Positions 42,806 to 57,800 of a stretch of DNA of 64,000 nucleotides are shown one piece after another. Numbering within the stretch: the first letter of the stretch is position 1; each line of letters starts with the position of its first letter. Origin of the DNA: Pisaster brevispinus (Eukaryota; Echinodermata; Asteroidea; Forcipulatida; Asteriidae); NCBI GenBank assembly GCA_023634235.1, contig JAMKCF010000003.1:3376958-3440957 (forward strand), given 5' to 3'. The translations under genes and the position numbers were made by a program. The notes under the pieces were generated by a model that saw nothing but the letters and a program-made list of their open reading frames with translations, was not told the origin of the DNA and did not search any database.

Positions 42806-45800
42806 GTATGCATATTCAATTCAACGAGTGAAGCAGTCAATTCTCAACGTCGAAGTGTTTGATGCCCTTTGATGTGATTTTCTTAACCATTGAGCACTTG
42901 CTTCACCCCATGGTTGTTAATGTAGCTGAGCGTAAGTAGTTGCGATAATCGTAATCCTCAATCCTCCCGACTTGACTGTCTTATGTCTAACTCTGACCAA
43001 AAGCAAAAAATACGATTATCGCAGCTATGCGTGAAGCAGTTAGGCCTTTATAAGTTAAAGAAAAAACCTCAATTTATTTTGTGCTTTCATTAGTGTACAG
43101 CAAGTCAGTCTGGATGTTTTCTGTCTTCTGAAAAAAAAAAAAAAGGAAAAGTGCTGAATCAAACCATACAGAAAGGGCAATTTTAACCTCCACTTACGTT
43201 TATCTTATCTGGGTGAATAAAATACTGTACTGGGCCTTTGAAGTATGACTATGAAATGAGGTAAGAATGTGTCGTGGCCGAGGGGATAAGACTATGAGCA
43301 CCTGACTCAAGCTCTGGTATTTCTGATCAGCAGAGTGAGGGTACGAGTCCCGGTCGTGAAACTTGTGTCCTTAAGCAAGACACTTTACCATTATTGCATC
43401 ATCCTTCGGATGGGACGTAAAGCCGTTGGTCCCGTGTGTTGTGTAACGCACGTAAAAGAACCCAGTGCACTTATCGAAAAGAGAAGAGTCCGCCCGGTGT
43501 TCCTGGTTTGATCGGCAGCATATTACGCAACAGCACCTTGTAAACCATTACATGGTAATGTAAAAGGAGTAGGTTTCATACTTCAAACGTAGTTCCACAT
43601 ACCTTGCTGGAAAATACTGAATGGTGAAGCGCCTTGAGTGTCACTGAAAGACAGATATGAGCACTATAAGAAGCCACTAGATATAAGAAATGGTAGTTCT
43701 GTTGATCACACTAAAGTAAGAGGTTTTTTATTGGATCCAACACACTTTCCTGTTATCTAAAACCATAATACAAATCATATGTGAGTCAGTGAGAAGTAGA
43801 AATTTTAAAGCTCTCTGAAAAATATTTGTATACATGCAGTGGCCAAGTATGATGACTTCCTGCAAGACAGATAATGTTCTGTATCATGTGTGAAGTGGCT
43901 AAATTGTGGGTTTTACTTTGTCATGCTGCTTGAGACAGCTGTCAGAGCAATACTGGACCTCTCCCAACCACACTCCAGTACAGCCAAGTTTAGTTGTGAT
44001 GATCGTTACCATCCATCCTCCCGACAGTCACAGACAGTTGGGAAGATGGAGGGGTACATTTAATCACATCCAAGCCAGGTTGGGCCTGTCCCAACAAGAG
44101 TTGGGACTGACCCAACTAAAGCCACAACAGCAGTATAAAAATGTCCCATTAATCCAGATAGAAATCAGATAGACACACTGAGTCCAAGTATGGGGGGAAA
44201 AAGCCCAGTTTTAATATGTAGCAGGTCTGATTTGTTTTAAATACATAATATCCAATTTGCAGGATTCAGAAGGATTTTGCCTGTAGACAAATAGTAATGG
44301 CTTATCACTGGGTTAGGCTTGTTAGGCTTGTCCAAACACTCCGGTGTGGAGCAGAGGAATTGGATGATTGAGGCCACAGGCCAGCCAAACTGATTGTGAA
44401 TTTTGTCCAAATCTAAAACCAATCTATAGGTACATCGGGGCCTTTTCAAAACCTAGGCTTGGCCTCTGGTTTGTTCTCCGTCATCAATTTTGGACTCCAG
44501 CATTTAGCATGGTGCAGTGACACCATCTGTGCCTGGAGCCTTACAATGTAGTGAGATTTCGTATAAGCCCATAATGTGTACTTGAGTGCCTTTTTCTTTG
44601 ATCACTTACATGTATTTCATGAAAAAGAAAGTGTGTAAGAAACTTGGGGACATAAATGGAGACACTAGTACACAGGCCATAGGCCTAAGGTGACCTTTAC
44701 CAAGGAGAAAATGCCTTAGTGCCCTTGCCCTTTCAAAAACGAAGCATCAAACCTGATTGTCACCCAAATCGTCCCCAAATTATCCACTTTTTGCTCAATG
44801 AAGGTGTACTTCATGAGCGGATATCCTAAAGAGGGATCCTGTGTCACTGTGGTCAGTGACAACAACACTTTCATTTGCCTTGACCATTACGACCTTGCAA
44901 AGATTGCAAAGAACATTGTATGTGTATAGTGCCATACAGTTAATACTGAGAATATTTGCATTGTTGGTCTTGTGTAAACATCTTTCACAAACAGGCACAC
45001 CATGCCCAGTAGCCTGTAAGCGGGTTATAATAAACCATTTATAGACATTAGTGTGTGACACATTACAAAAGGTCACAGAGGTTCACATTTGTGAGAGCTG
45101 GTTTCAGAAAGAGCAAAAAGGATAGAGGTTAAATTTATGAGTAATCAATTAGGCATTTATGTTAATGCAATAAGCCATTTGATGTACATGTACATGTACA
45201 TGTACATGTAGTGCATACATCACAAAAGGTCACCATACATGTAGATTTAAACATCCAATGTAGTTTCACAAGGAACAACAAAAGGGATAAGGAAAGGACT
45301 GAGGATTTAAACTAAAATAAATCAATAGAACAGACCCATTATGATGCACGTGCAGGCAAGCTTGATACAAGTTTTATTGTTGTATTAAAGGCCAGTCATT
45401 TTTTGTCATAAATTTCTACTGGTTTCGGAGCGGAACATTTCAAAGGGCATCAAGGCAATAGACGGAGTGAGTCTCGCGCAGATTCAGATATTTTGGGGGC
45501 TACTTTGGTCCCACCTACAATACATGATGTAAACGGGTACATCAGGTGAAGGAAACAAACTTGTCCCACTGTTTGAACACGTACACGACATACCAGGGGC
45601 ATGGAGGCTTCCTGTGCTTTATGTACAGTCTCAGGCCTGTAGATTCATACAAGTCGAGTTGCCCTAGAAAACCCACTAGTGGAGTATGCATTTTGGAGGA
45701 TGTACATAAGAGGGTCTTTAGTCAAAGACACTATGAGGACTTCAAGAGATTTAATCATTCGAAATTTTCCAATTTAATGATTTTGTATGTGGCAGATACT

Positions 45801-48800
45801 TGCAGACCAGACTAAAGACTTCTTCACTTAATTTTAAGACATGATTCAGTACTTTTTGTAATCAACACGAACAGATTCAATTGGCAATTTAAAACAGGAA
45901 AAGAAACATAGAAATTACCAAAAAAGTACACAATATTTCAAACATCCGCCTGAAATATTTCACCAAGTTTCCTTTGATTTGAAACCTTACATAATGTAAG
46001 ACCATCTTCAATATCCTTGTAACAAAAATTCCAAATATTTGTGGAAGTGCTTGTACATGTTGGTGAAGCTGACTTGGCTTTCAACCTCGTACTTCTACTC
46101 CATGCTCAAACCTACATTGTGTTAGTCTCTTGGGACAAACTGATAGTTTAAAGGAAAAAGCATGGATTCCTTACAAAAGTAGAGCTCCAGGACAATGGCT
46201 AGAGCGCAGTCAGTAGAATAAAACCAGCCAGCCATATCATAGCTCTATGATCATACAATGTACCGCAGACATACATGTAATATGTATCGCATAAATCATT
46301 AAATGGTATTCAAGTAATGGTAAAGGGTGTTTACCTGAGTTCATTCTGCAGTGCTCAGTCATGAATGTCTGTTCATAGTATGTGTAAACTTTATGGGCAA
46401 GGAAATTTTTCTTATAAATTCGGCAGTTTGAAAGGAGAAACATTTATACCAGAACAATTCACAGGGCTACCATTGAAGCATTGACGAGGGGCATGGAGGC
46501 AATTTTGAACAATTCACAGAGCACTAAAGCATTGATCAGGGGCCTGGAGGCAATTGCCTCTTTGAAAAATTCAAATGGCCCCCAAAATTTGACCAGGTGC
46601 GTGTTGGCAACTACCTCTTTGAACGATTCATAGGGCACCAAATCTTTGACTGGTGGAGACAATTGCCTCTTTTAAGTGCCCGTACATTGCACTTGTACAT
46701 GTTGTACATGTTGTAGGCTATCAGGCCTGTGAAAGAATTTAATTAACAGACCTTGGAAAAATTATTCAAGCGTATCAATGATGTCTACATGATGATGTAG
46801 ACATGATGGTACAAATGATACACTGTACATCAGTAATTTGTTAGCACGATAGACAGTAAACCTAATGTTTGATCATCATAGCCAACTTTTTGTTTTCTTT
46901 TTCTTCTCCCCGCACCCACTTTTTGAGATTTAAAGACAAGATGTTCACTTGCAATGTGAATTACTGGAGAACTTGGGCAATTCAAAGTAAAAAATGTCTT
47001 CCTCATGCACTGCCCTACCCCACTCCCTTTAGAAGTGATTAATCCCCAACACCATATGGTTACTCAACGCTGAAAGGATGGATTATCGGGACAAGCCTGA
47101 TCATGTAAAGCATTCATAATCACTTTACTCATGCAGTCCTCAGTCCAACAGTCAACTTATAGATCTGTAGTTTGGGAATTTGAAGGGTCGGGGCTAGATC
47201 TTGGATGTAAAGTGCAGTTTTGTAATTTTCACAAGCATGTCTTACACACAATGTACATGACCACCCACTGTACCAACACAGTTACAAAAAGAGAGCAAGA
47301 TTTCAGTTTTAAAATGTTTTTCTCAAAAAGTCTTCAGGGTTGTCATTTGTCATTTGATGGCCATGTCCTTTCACATTCAATAAGGTGTTTTGAAATCACC
47401 TGGCATAGCAAATGATTTTCATAACTTCTTGCAAGAAACCTTCAGCTGACACCAGCACATATTTGTTGGCTGGAATTACATAATTCCGAGGTGGTAAAGA
47501 CCTGGGAGTTGTGTAAAATCACCCTGGATGATGAGCACAAAGGTTATTATGACACCTGTCTGTCTAGACAAGTTTCTATTCATTGGGATTGACCATCAGT
47601 GATTACACATATTGTACTCCTTCTATTAAGGTTGGGCTGAAAGGCTTGCTTCAATAACACTGACCTCGTCAGTCTGGTATGCACTGCAGCCTGGATCCTC
47701 CTGGACTGGGGAAAGCCAGGGGTTCAACAACCTTTCACAACTCTCCAGCATTCTCCCTCACACTAGTCCGCTGTTCGATGGTCAAGATATAAACACCCCA
47801 AGACCAGTCATACGTTCTTCCTCAAGTGGTCCGGTGGGCTTGTTCATTGCATCTCAAACCTACAGGGCCTACAATGTACAAAGTAATGGTTTCAAATTCA
47901 AATTTTGCACAAGTGACAATGTTGAAAGGAAATCATTTTAATGGACTGTTAAAAAGGCTAATTTGGGGTTGAATAAAACAAAATTGACTGGAGTGGGACT
48001 TGAACCAACAACCTCTGGACCAAGGTGTGAGCCCTCTACCAACTGAGCTATGTTTATGTAGCCCTACTGTATGTTGGCGGCCTCCCTACATGTACAATGT
48101 ACACATGTAGTTTGTCAATATCTTTGTTCGGGGGGGGGGGGGGTGCAGGTCGGAAGCCGTACTGCCTTTAACTATCACATACATACAAGTTTACGATACA
48201 CCCTGGGAAGTGGCAGCCAAGGGATCACCTTAAGGGGATGCAATTTTTTTATTTCAATATCAAAAAATAAACCACAAGGGAAACGTGACTGGGTGAAGTT
48301 TTAATAATTTGAGCTTGAACAAAGAACAATTGGCTAGAGCTGAATTCGAAGGATTCAAACCAACGACCTCCGGCCCAAGGTGCCGTCGCTCTACCAACTT
48401 ACAGTAACTATGATCTAGCCCTGCCCTACATATTGGAAGTCTCCTTGGTTGAAAAAACTGTTGACAAGTGGGATGACAAGCTATGTACATGTACTTGTGT
48501 TACTGATGTGGGGTTGGAGGGGATGGGGATGGGGGTTACTTGCTGTTAAAACCCTGCTGCTGAACAAATTACAAATTTTCTGAAATGTGTAATGACTGAA
48601 TGTAAGGAATTTCCAAATCCCCATTGCTTACATGGATAGCCACAATCATAACACTGTACATGTACATGTATGTTAAGATTAATAGTGTTAAAAAAATGAA
48701 TATGAAACGGATAAGGCCTAAATTTCCGTTTTGCAATACACTAATAATTACAACTGCACATGTACAGTATGACAACCAGGATGTGTACAAGATAATTAGG

Positions 48801-51800
48801 GCCTATGTATTGTTACATTGTTTACAAAAGGAAATTTTCCAGAGATTTTTACTGATACCTGCCATGTATGGTTTGCTTGTTTATGTTTTATCCACTGACA
48901 TAATACAACATGTATATGTACAGAGTTTGTAGAATGTGCGTGTACAATCCATGTACAAATATGTACAATGTACATGTACATGTACTTGTAATGTACCATA
49001 AATGCTCTTCTTTCCCAGGGCCACAGAGCATTTCATCAGCACAAACATGGCAAGATATCAACATTACATCACGAAAAATACATCCGTAATTATGAAATAA
49101 ATGATACAACAGCAGGAATAATTTATTAGGGGGGGGGGGGCTATTTGAATTTGATCAGTCTAATGGAATATGCCTTGTCCAATTAAGCCATAAGCAGATG
49201 GAGTAGGAGTGCTTTACAGCTTGGATACTTCATGGTAGATTGTCAGTCTCCAGAATAATGTAGGACTTTTCAGTGATAAATTAGTCGGCTACAATGCCAA
49301 TTAAGAAACTTCACCCTAGGCCGATTGTGAATAATGGTTTCTTCAGTATTTGCTACACACAAACAAATATTGACTGCTTCAATTGCTATGGTTAAAACAA
49401 GACTCCGGAGGTGATCCCTGGGGCATTCTATTTTCTCGAAGCAAAGGAAGAAAAAAACCAGTAAGGGGATCACCGACACCGAGGGAGTTTTAGTTTAAAC
49501 CATGGCACAAGCTTTCAATATTTGTTATACACGTATACCCATACATGCCATACGATACACTACTGTTGTATAGTATGTAATGTACATTGTATGTCGAGGT
49601 ACAGTACCAAGATTATGCCTTTACTACATTGTACTAATGGGTATATTAGTACACTGACTGCTAAGGGTATACATTGGTTGCTACAGTACATAAAGCCCTA
49701 CAGTTTGTTCGCTATGGAAAAAGTTTGTATAGGCCTACGTAGCTACTCGTTCGTGGCTCTCTTGTAAAAATAATATTATGTGACACGCTCCAAACCAATC
49801 ACAAGCAGAATCTATAAAACAGGGTGTAATCCAGGAATGATACGCTTCATGTGAGATCTCTTCGTGGCTTTCAAAAATTCTACTACTGTACATGTTTGTA
49901 CTTTATACAAAGTGTGCCCACTGTTTGGGCCAGGACAGGATGATTTCCATGTTTAATGTACTGTAGCCTGAAATCCCTTTTTTCTTACATGTATTTCAAA
50001 AGCTTGGTATTATTTCACAAACATTTAGAAAATGTTTGCCAATTACATGTGGAACCTTGTATGAAAGTGCACAATTAATGTGGCATCCATTGGTAGTATT
50101 AGTGAGGAGATTTACATGTACAGTGTACTTTACCCATGAACATGAGAAACATGTTCACCAGCTGTACATTACACTTATGCTGGCGGATGGGGGGAGGGCG
50201 GCAGGTTAGGCTACGACATACATGTATATAGTTGCCCATACCCCCCCTCCCACTTTAATGTCAGGAAGTTTCCATCCGCATAGAAATGGTATTAATTTTG
50301 TATGCAGAGTATTGTATTTTTAGAACCCAATATGGCTTATATGCACTTTATTGTATTCCACCCACTCATCCTTGTTGACATTACTGGAACTATGGATGGT
50401 TTTGAAATTGTCTCGTTCTTTGGTGCTTGTCATGTCAACAAGCAAATCACAGCGACTTGCACGTTTTAAGCCATCATCATTCATACACTGTAGGTCCTTA
50501 CACTAGAGGTTCTGTTGCTTGGTCAGCATGTGGGCGTATTGTTCCTTATTGACTTAACACTTACCAAAATGGCCAAACTGAAATCAAATGCCATTAATGG
50601 CTTTCTAAGTACATGTAGCAGACTTAATGAACAGAAAGGGTGCAAAGATAACACTGTTAAACCATGGAGGTTAAACAATCCGAGACAAATCATTTGAAGA
50701 AGTCACCAGATTTGCAACTGTGTGTACTGTCTCTGGTACGTATGCACTTGTATACACTGGTACCACAAACTACCTGGTACCACAATCTACCTGGTACCAC
50801 AATGTACCAGTGTCATGTACATGTACCTTCCAATGCCAGGCTAGCAATTAATAGCATTGGGTTTTGTTTTTTGGGTGCATCAAGGTTTCTTCTGTTTGTA
50901 CAGCAGTCAGCAGGCACAATTGTATTATTAATCAGGAAATCCCATGGCTTTTGACTGTGGACTTCTTTCTGTAAGTCCCCTGTCATCTTCTATAGTATGG
51001 AGTTATTTTAAAAGGAAACATTTGATACACTGAAAAAAATGTTCCTTGTCCTTGCTCTACCGTATGCTCTGAGGATGCAAGAGATAACCATCAGATCAGA
51101 TCAGATTACATTTCTGTACATCAAAAGACTAAAGTTGGGTTTTATTTCACAAGGCAATGTGGAGTGAAATGGAACTGACCTGCTGGGCCCAATTTCATAG
51201 AGTTGCTTTAGCAGAAAATGTTGTTTAACAATTGGCTGCTAAGCAGAAATGAGCAGGATACCAGTCAAAAATTGTACATGTGACATGGTAGTTTAGATGG
51301 TAACCTTATTCTGGTAAGCATCATTTTGTAAATGCTAGCTTTTTTTTAAAGACTAAGAGCAGCTCATTGGGCCCTGATGTCACCAGTCTTAAAATAGATT
51401 TAGTCGTACAGTGTATATATGCACATTGTACACAGGGCAGTAATTTCAAGACACTCTCCACTCCCAAACACTTGTAGCCTAGAAAATTTAATGGACTGAG
51501 TACTATTTATAATTGTATACACTGCACAAAAATACAGTGTAAAATGTGGAATAGATCTACACTTTGGTTTTGTTTTTGTTGTTAGTGTACAGAGGGCTAA
51601 CTCTGAACACAACAAACAATTTCCCTTGTACATGTATAGCAGAGCAATGCCACACAAAATGTATCAGTTTGCTACTCAAAAGTCATCATTTGATAGTCAG
51701 TCTCAGGCATTCAATGTGCACAAAACAAGTTCAGTATAATTTGTTTGCTATTGCAAAATTGCTGTCAGACGAAATCGTTCTCTGGAACATACAGAGTAAC

Positions 51801-54800
51801 ACTGTAAACTGACACCAATCCAGCATCCTTCAAAACCTGAAATCAAATGTTTCAGATTGAAAGGTACATTGTGGATGTACGTCTTACAAAGTGCTTGTGC
51901 ATTGTGTGTTTGATATCCATCCCTAGAGCACTGAATATAGATAGAAGTAGGCACGTAGAACTAAAAATAACTAATTTGGGGAGAAATGACGCAGTTGTAC
52001 TAGCGATTGGAAGTCACCCGCAGATGCCCCGATACACCTCAAACGCAATAACAACTTGTTTATCAAAGTCAAAACGAGTATCTGATAACTTGCCTGGGGA
52101 ACTTGAGAGAGGAGTTTACTAAAGCGGTAACTTTTTTTTTCCTTCGGACAAGGTTTATACAGTCAACCAAGTGGGAGTGATACAATCACCCTAGGGACTG
52201 ATGCCACGCTGCAGTGTACTTGGAAGATACCTTTTCTTCATGGTTGTTTATCTTATTATTTACCGATTGCTTTCAAGAAGTCGGTGATTTTACTCAAGGT
52301 TTTTTTGTTTTGTTTTTCTCTATTTCTGGTAAACATGGTAAAGGGCATGTTTCCGTTTATAGAGATATTTCAAGGGGCACTTTTTACAAACGTGAAAGCC
52401 TGTTTGTACAGTAGGTGATCGTGTACACTACACAAATTGTATTTCAGTTTACATACATAATGACTCCGTAACTAGTTTTAATCAAATTTTGTATTTAAAA
52501 TTAAATATTATCTTGGTTTTACCCTTACTGATTTGTGTACATCAGTAACAGACAGACAGTTGCGAAAACTTGTGATTGGACTTGTTACATTGTAGAAGCC
52601 ATTTTGTGTTAAAAAAAATCAAGGTCATAGTAAGTTTTGTGATGAACTCATTTTTAAATGGATACCATAGATAATTCTTATAAAATGGGAAGAACAAATG
52701 ACAAGTCTCTAGCCTCATGTTAAAATAGTTTTATATGCTTTTGCAAATTTAATAGTTTTCCAAAATGAGTTTTGGAAAAAAGGATCATCACAACACTGAA
52801 TTTGACTTTGGCGCCCCTCTTTAAGACTTCCTCCTCCAACCCAATAGACAAGGCAGGCTCAAGCTGCACCCATTTTGTTATTTTTCCCTATTAGAAGATA
52901 AGGCTGGAAGAGGAAAATCATCTGGTGCAGCCTTTTTGTTTTAGGCTTTGGCTGAACAAAGACAAACAGACTATCTAACAGGATTTGAACCTCATGACCT
53001 TCTGATTAACGCCAACTGAGGTTTGGGCCCTATGGTGGCAAGCTCCCTATTTTGTCAGTATCTTATTTCAGGGTGCCAGATTTATTAAACCCTAAGGCCG
53101 AATCTGAATTCTACAGCTACTTGTAAGACTGTTGCTATTGGTGTTGCTAAGGAAGTCTATGGACTTCATCGTAGGATGACGCGTTGATCCAGCCATAGCC
53201 GTCAATTCTGACACAGCCTTAGCTACTGTTCTAGTCAATTTTTCTTGATTCACCCACAAATTGAATTAAATTTATCCAGTCAGTTTCCCTGTCAGGCATG
53301 CGATTTTTCAGCTGATCAGCTACATGTACATGGTAACTTCATCTCTTTCCTTTAATAAAAGTGTCATGAACCTTTTACCAAACCATGGCTTTGGGTCCGG
53401 CTTAGGCTCTCTCTGCCTGTTTGAAGCTCCGTATCGAGAGTGCACCTTGTCAAAATAACTGACAGAGCCTAATCTGGGGCCAGAATTGTGGTTTCCAAAA
53501 GGACCAATAAGCAAACTGAAAAACACTATACAAAGTTAGTGTAGTGTGCAGGCCTTGCTCTTAAACTTTTTGTAAAGTAGTCCACTGGGCTAGTAAACTG
53601 TGCATTTTACTTGCCCCCAAGAAGTTTTAGTAGCCCAGGTTTTAAACAATGTATGTATCTTTCTGATGTATTACTGATAGCGATCATGACCAATTTCATT
53701 CACACACTCAAAAATTGATCAACACATTTTAAAAGTTTATTATTCACACCTGAAAAGGAAGAAATGTGAGCATTTTGAAGCAACATGGTTGCACAGGTTT
53801 TAGTAGCCCACAGGGCAAGTTGAGAAGTGGTGTTTACTAGCCCGTAGAAGTTTTTACTAGACAATGTACGCCGGGCTAGTGTTACAATTGTAAGGGCAAG
53901 CCCTGGTGTGTGGTTAGCCATTTCCTTTGTTGTTTGTTTGTTTGTTTGGTTTAAATTTTTTTTGCCAAAAATTTGCATTTCTGATTTATTTATGTCTAAT
54001 TTGTTTTAAAATTCTGCACAGCACATGTACAAAATCCAATCTCTTGTCTTTATTTTTTCTTTTCAAACAGTCGAACAAACCGAGAATTGGAATTTTCTGC
54101 TTTCTGATTGAAGAAGCAAGAGAGACGACAGCCCTGGAACTACCGGAAAAAGACAACACATTTGTCTTGAAGGTGAAACCCTACTGCCCACTCACTAATA
54201 CATGTAGTATCACACATTTATTGTAAACAAGTTAACTATTTTCAATTACGGGTTAGGAATTTTTTTTTTATTCACTTGAGCTCTTGCCTTGTGCAGTTTA
54301 TTTTTAACTCAATCTTTTTCACAATTTATGCAAAGCAAGAGTATGGTGGCACTATTGCAATGTATTATTTATATAAGGATGTGCTGTATGCATTTTACAT
54401 ACCCGTAGGGCTCAAGTTTCAAGCAAACATCCATAACCACAGCCCTTAACTTTCACTCAGTTAGGAAAATTCAATACAAGATTAGATATTTGGCTTTTGT
54501 TTTTGGTTCCTTTTCTGAGCTTTATTGAGAAGGTTTGGAGTTGAAAATCCAACCTAAAAGTTAGAAAATTTTCTGCGTGTATTTACACTTGGATGAACAC
54601 AGTAGATTGCTGGACTCTTGTTTTTATCACAGAAGTGCAAGTGGAATATGGAAAAATATAGCGCTCGTCCATCCCATATTCAACGAGGCTGAAGGAGGGG
54701 TTTGATATGGGATGCAGATGCTCTGTATGTTTTTCTGTAATCCATGAGGCCTGTGTGATAACACATTTTACTTAAAAAAGCAAACTTGACAACATGCTGC

Positions 54801-57800
54801 TTAAAATAGTGCAATACGCGCAGTTAGAACAGCGCAATACACAGGGTGTGATTTTGACCATGCAATGTGGTTTAATGTCACACAGTCACACTGTTTTTGC
54901 CATGGATCGAGCAATCAGAATCAAGGATTCAAGTTTGTTTGAAGATATAATTTTACTGGTTTTCTATGCTGAAATCCTGGACAATGAAGGGGAATGGCAA
55001 ATCTCATGGTGAAAGGAAATTGTACATATATGGACAAAAAAGAGAGCAAATTTCTTATGAGACTTAGAAGGCTGTATGACAACAGGAAGGTTTCATTCAC
55101 TTTCTGGTTTTATGTCTCATTTTTCTCATTAATTATATTGGCCATACTTGTTTAGCTTGCTACAGACAAAAAAGACATAAAGGGTACCTTTTTTATCTGT
55201 CACATAAGCAGTTTTTTAAATGGTTGAAATTTTGTTTAAAGTACATGAAACTATTCCAAAAATGTTTTACCATGTGAGTGGACACACAGGCTTATTTTAA
55301 AACTAAAAATAACTTGAGTTGATTCCTTTGTTTTTTGTTTTTTACTTTATTTGTAAATCACCCTAAAGTTTCCATACAAAATAACAGAAAAAGTGGTCTT
55401 ATTTTTCCATCCATTTTTGTATTGAAATTCGAAGGTGATTGACAAAAAACATAATGATACTTATCAACTCAAATGTTTTCAGTAAAAGCCTACAAGTCCA
55501 TTCACATGCTGAAACACGTTTGGAAGGTTTTTGGTACCTTTGGGAAAAAACTGCGAAAGTGATTGCAGCAAAGTGTGTTTCTTGCCTACCATTGTCTACA
55601 GTTGAATGAGTACTCGTACATTGTTCATTTACTGTTTGCTTCACCTGCTTTCTCTAGTGTGACATTTTATTCATTCCCAGTTTAACTATTGAACTGTTAG
55701 AAGTTTCAAAAGAAAAAGTGTGATGTCAGTTTTTTCACTGCCAACTGGACACCCCCGAAGCAGAATGGAGAACAGGGAGGTTACACCCTGACTGTCATGA
55801 GTGTCTGCATCAACCTGTAGGCCTATTAGCTCCATGGGAAACCAGGATACAGCAATCAACCTTGTTCTTTTACGGCGATTAGTGTCCTGGGTTTCTTTGG
55901 CTCGATCTCTACAGTGACTGGACCCTGTGGTCTAACATCCCATGGTGTTCCCCTGTGTTACTCTGTATTCATCGGGAGGCTTTGTTGTCAAGAAAAGTAC
56001 CTGGGATTCAATTCATACCCTGGATTTTCATTCTGGGATTTATTCACAAAATTATTAGCAATAAAGGGGTCAATCAGAAGTGCAGACAATCTGTAGGTAA
56101 CCACATTTTCAAGGTACATGTAGTACAGTAGTACACATGTATTTTGGCTGTTTTTTTAGCATACTGTAGCTTCTAATTTACAATAATAAGATTTTCAAAA
56201 ATGTACCCCACAGTGCAGTTTGTAAATGTTCAATCTGTAAAGTTTCACATTACCGGAATCAGCCAATATGTACAGGCCAGCTGTGCGCACATATATCAGA
56301 AAGTCTCATTCAGCATATACACTGTATAGCTGTTTAACATTCAATTGAGGAAGTTCCTTGACAGTTACCTTTCATACTATCATCAATACCTTTTGCAAAT
56401 CTGATTTCAGTTATTAAAACAACTTGTCAGCAATACTAAAACAACTTACGTTTTACAATGACCATGATGACAGGATTGAAAAACAGGGAGTCCCCCTGTC
56501 AGCAAAGTAAATTGTAAAACAAATGTTCGGGATACCATATTGCCCAAGGGAATTCAGTTGTTTATTATTTGTAGAGATACATGTAGAGATAGTCCCAGGA
56601 AACAAGATCTATAAATTAAACATGAAAACCATGCGAACCGCCAAGAGGAACAACATCAACATTGAACACATTTTGGCATGCAGACAGACAATTAAAAATG
56701 CTCCTAGTATACTGTACTGTATTTCAGATTTTAACAAATTAATGGAGAAAAAAAAAGAGTTAAATGTGTGCCAAGTGGTGATGTACATTTATTCTCATTC
56801 TTACTCTTGTTTATTACAAATCACATGGTTGGCACTTGGCAACAACAGAAGTGGCTTAAACAGTCATTTATTGATACATTTTTACATCTAGAGTAATTCA
56901 CAAAAATAAATAAATGAAGTCAAGAAAGACATGAATTGTTCTACGTATAGTTCTTATATAGTGCATTTTACAATAACATATCAATGTACTTTAAGTACAT
57001 ACATTGGACCAATAACATTCCTTTAATCTTTCGCAGCTCCCTGGGAAATATACAGCCCGAGCTGCCAAATAAACACAATAGCTGCCAAATAAACACATTA
57101 AATTTACATCTTAGAAAATTCCTACACCTCTAAAAAGAACCTGGTATTAAAAATGCATGACATGTGTGCATATTATTATGAAGCATAATGATTGATGAGA
57201 ATTTACAAAGAACCAAATCAATGGCCTGTTTCTGAAGTATTGGATTCTCACATTGCCATGAAGTATAGCACTTCAGCGTGTGGAGCAACGGTGAAATGTG
57301 ACGCCAACAGATTGGTCTGCAAAGAAACAATGTTTAAAGACAAAGTTCAGGCCAGTTTTTACAAATTGTTGGTTTCAGTCTGAAAGCTTACCGATTATCA
57401 ATATTTTATCGAAAATTACTATGAAAGACATACTTTAGAAATAATATTTGGGGACCCTACATATAGTTAAACACCAATTAGCTTATTTTGATTGCAGGAA
57501 TTGACAAGCATGTACCAGCAGCGCTCTCCCTTAACAGTGGTCCGCTGGCCAAATGCCAGTTAAAACACCTGAGGACCAGTCAAAATTCTCTCCAAGTGGT
57601 CCTGCTGGCTAGTTCAGTGTTGAAAAGCATCCCTATGTCATATGAAATATGGACTTATTGAAAAAGCTGGTTGACTAGTGAAATGGCAAGCTAACTGGTC
57701 CTGCTGACCAGTCAATAAAAAAGTTAAGGGCAAACCCAGATTTGTAACAAATTCCAACTGTTAAAGTGCTATGAAATTGGCCCTGGAGCGTAGGGCCTAC

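Larger units (their letters stand above)
42863..54070 (+). other. Large first intron of SH2B
   Basis: 11 kb without convincing exons. It holds a SINE (43271-43684), TACATG repeats (about 45184-45210), a three-unit repeat (46470-46680), two tRNA-like repeats (47965-48424), a G-run (48130-48142), a GGGCCC MITE (51185-51374) and a 356-bp TIR element (53551-53906). The remaining AT-rich sequence shows nothing I recognise. Confidence 0.6.

Noticed and set aside
42806..42862. Open frame continuing past SH2B exon 1
   Set aside because: It diverges from the PH domain straight after the GTATGC donor, while the exon at 54071 continues it exactly.
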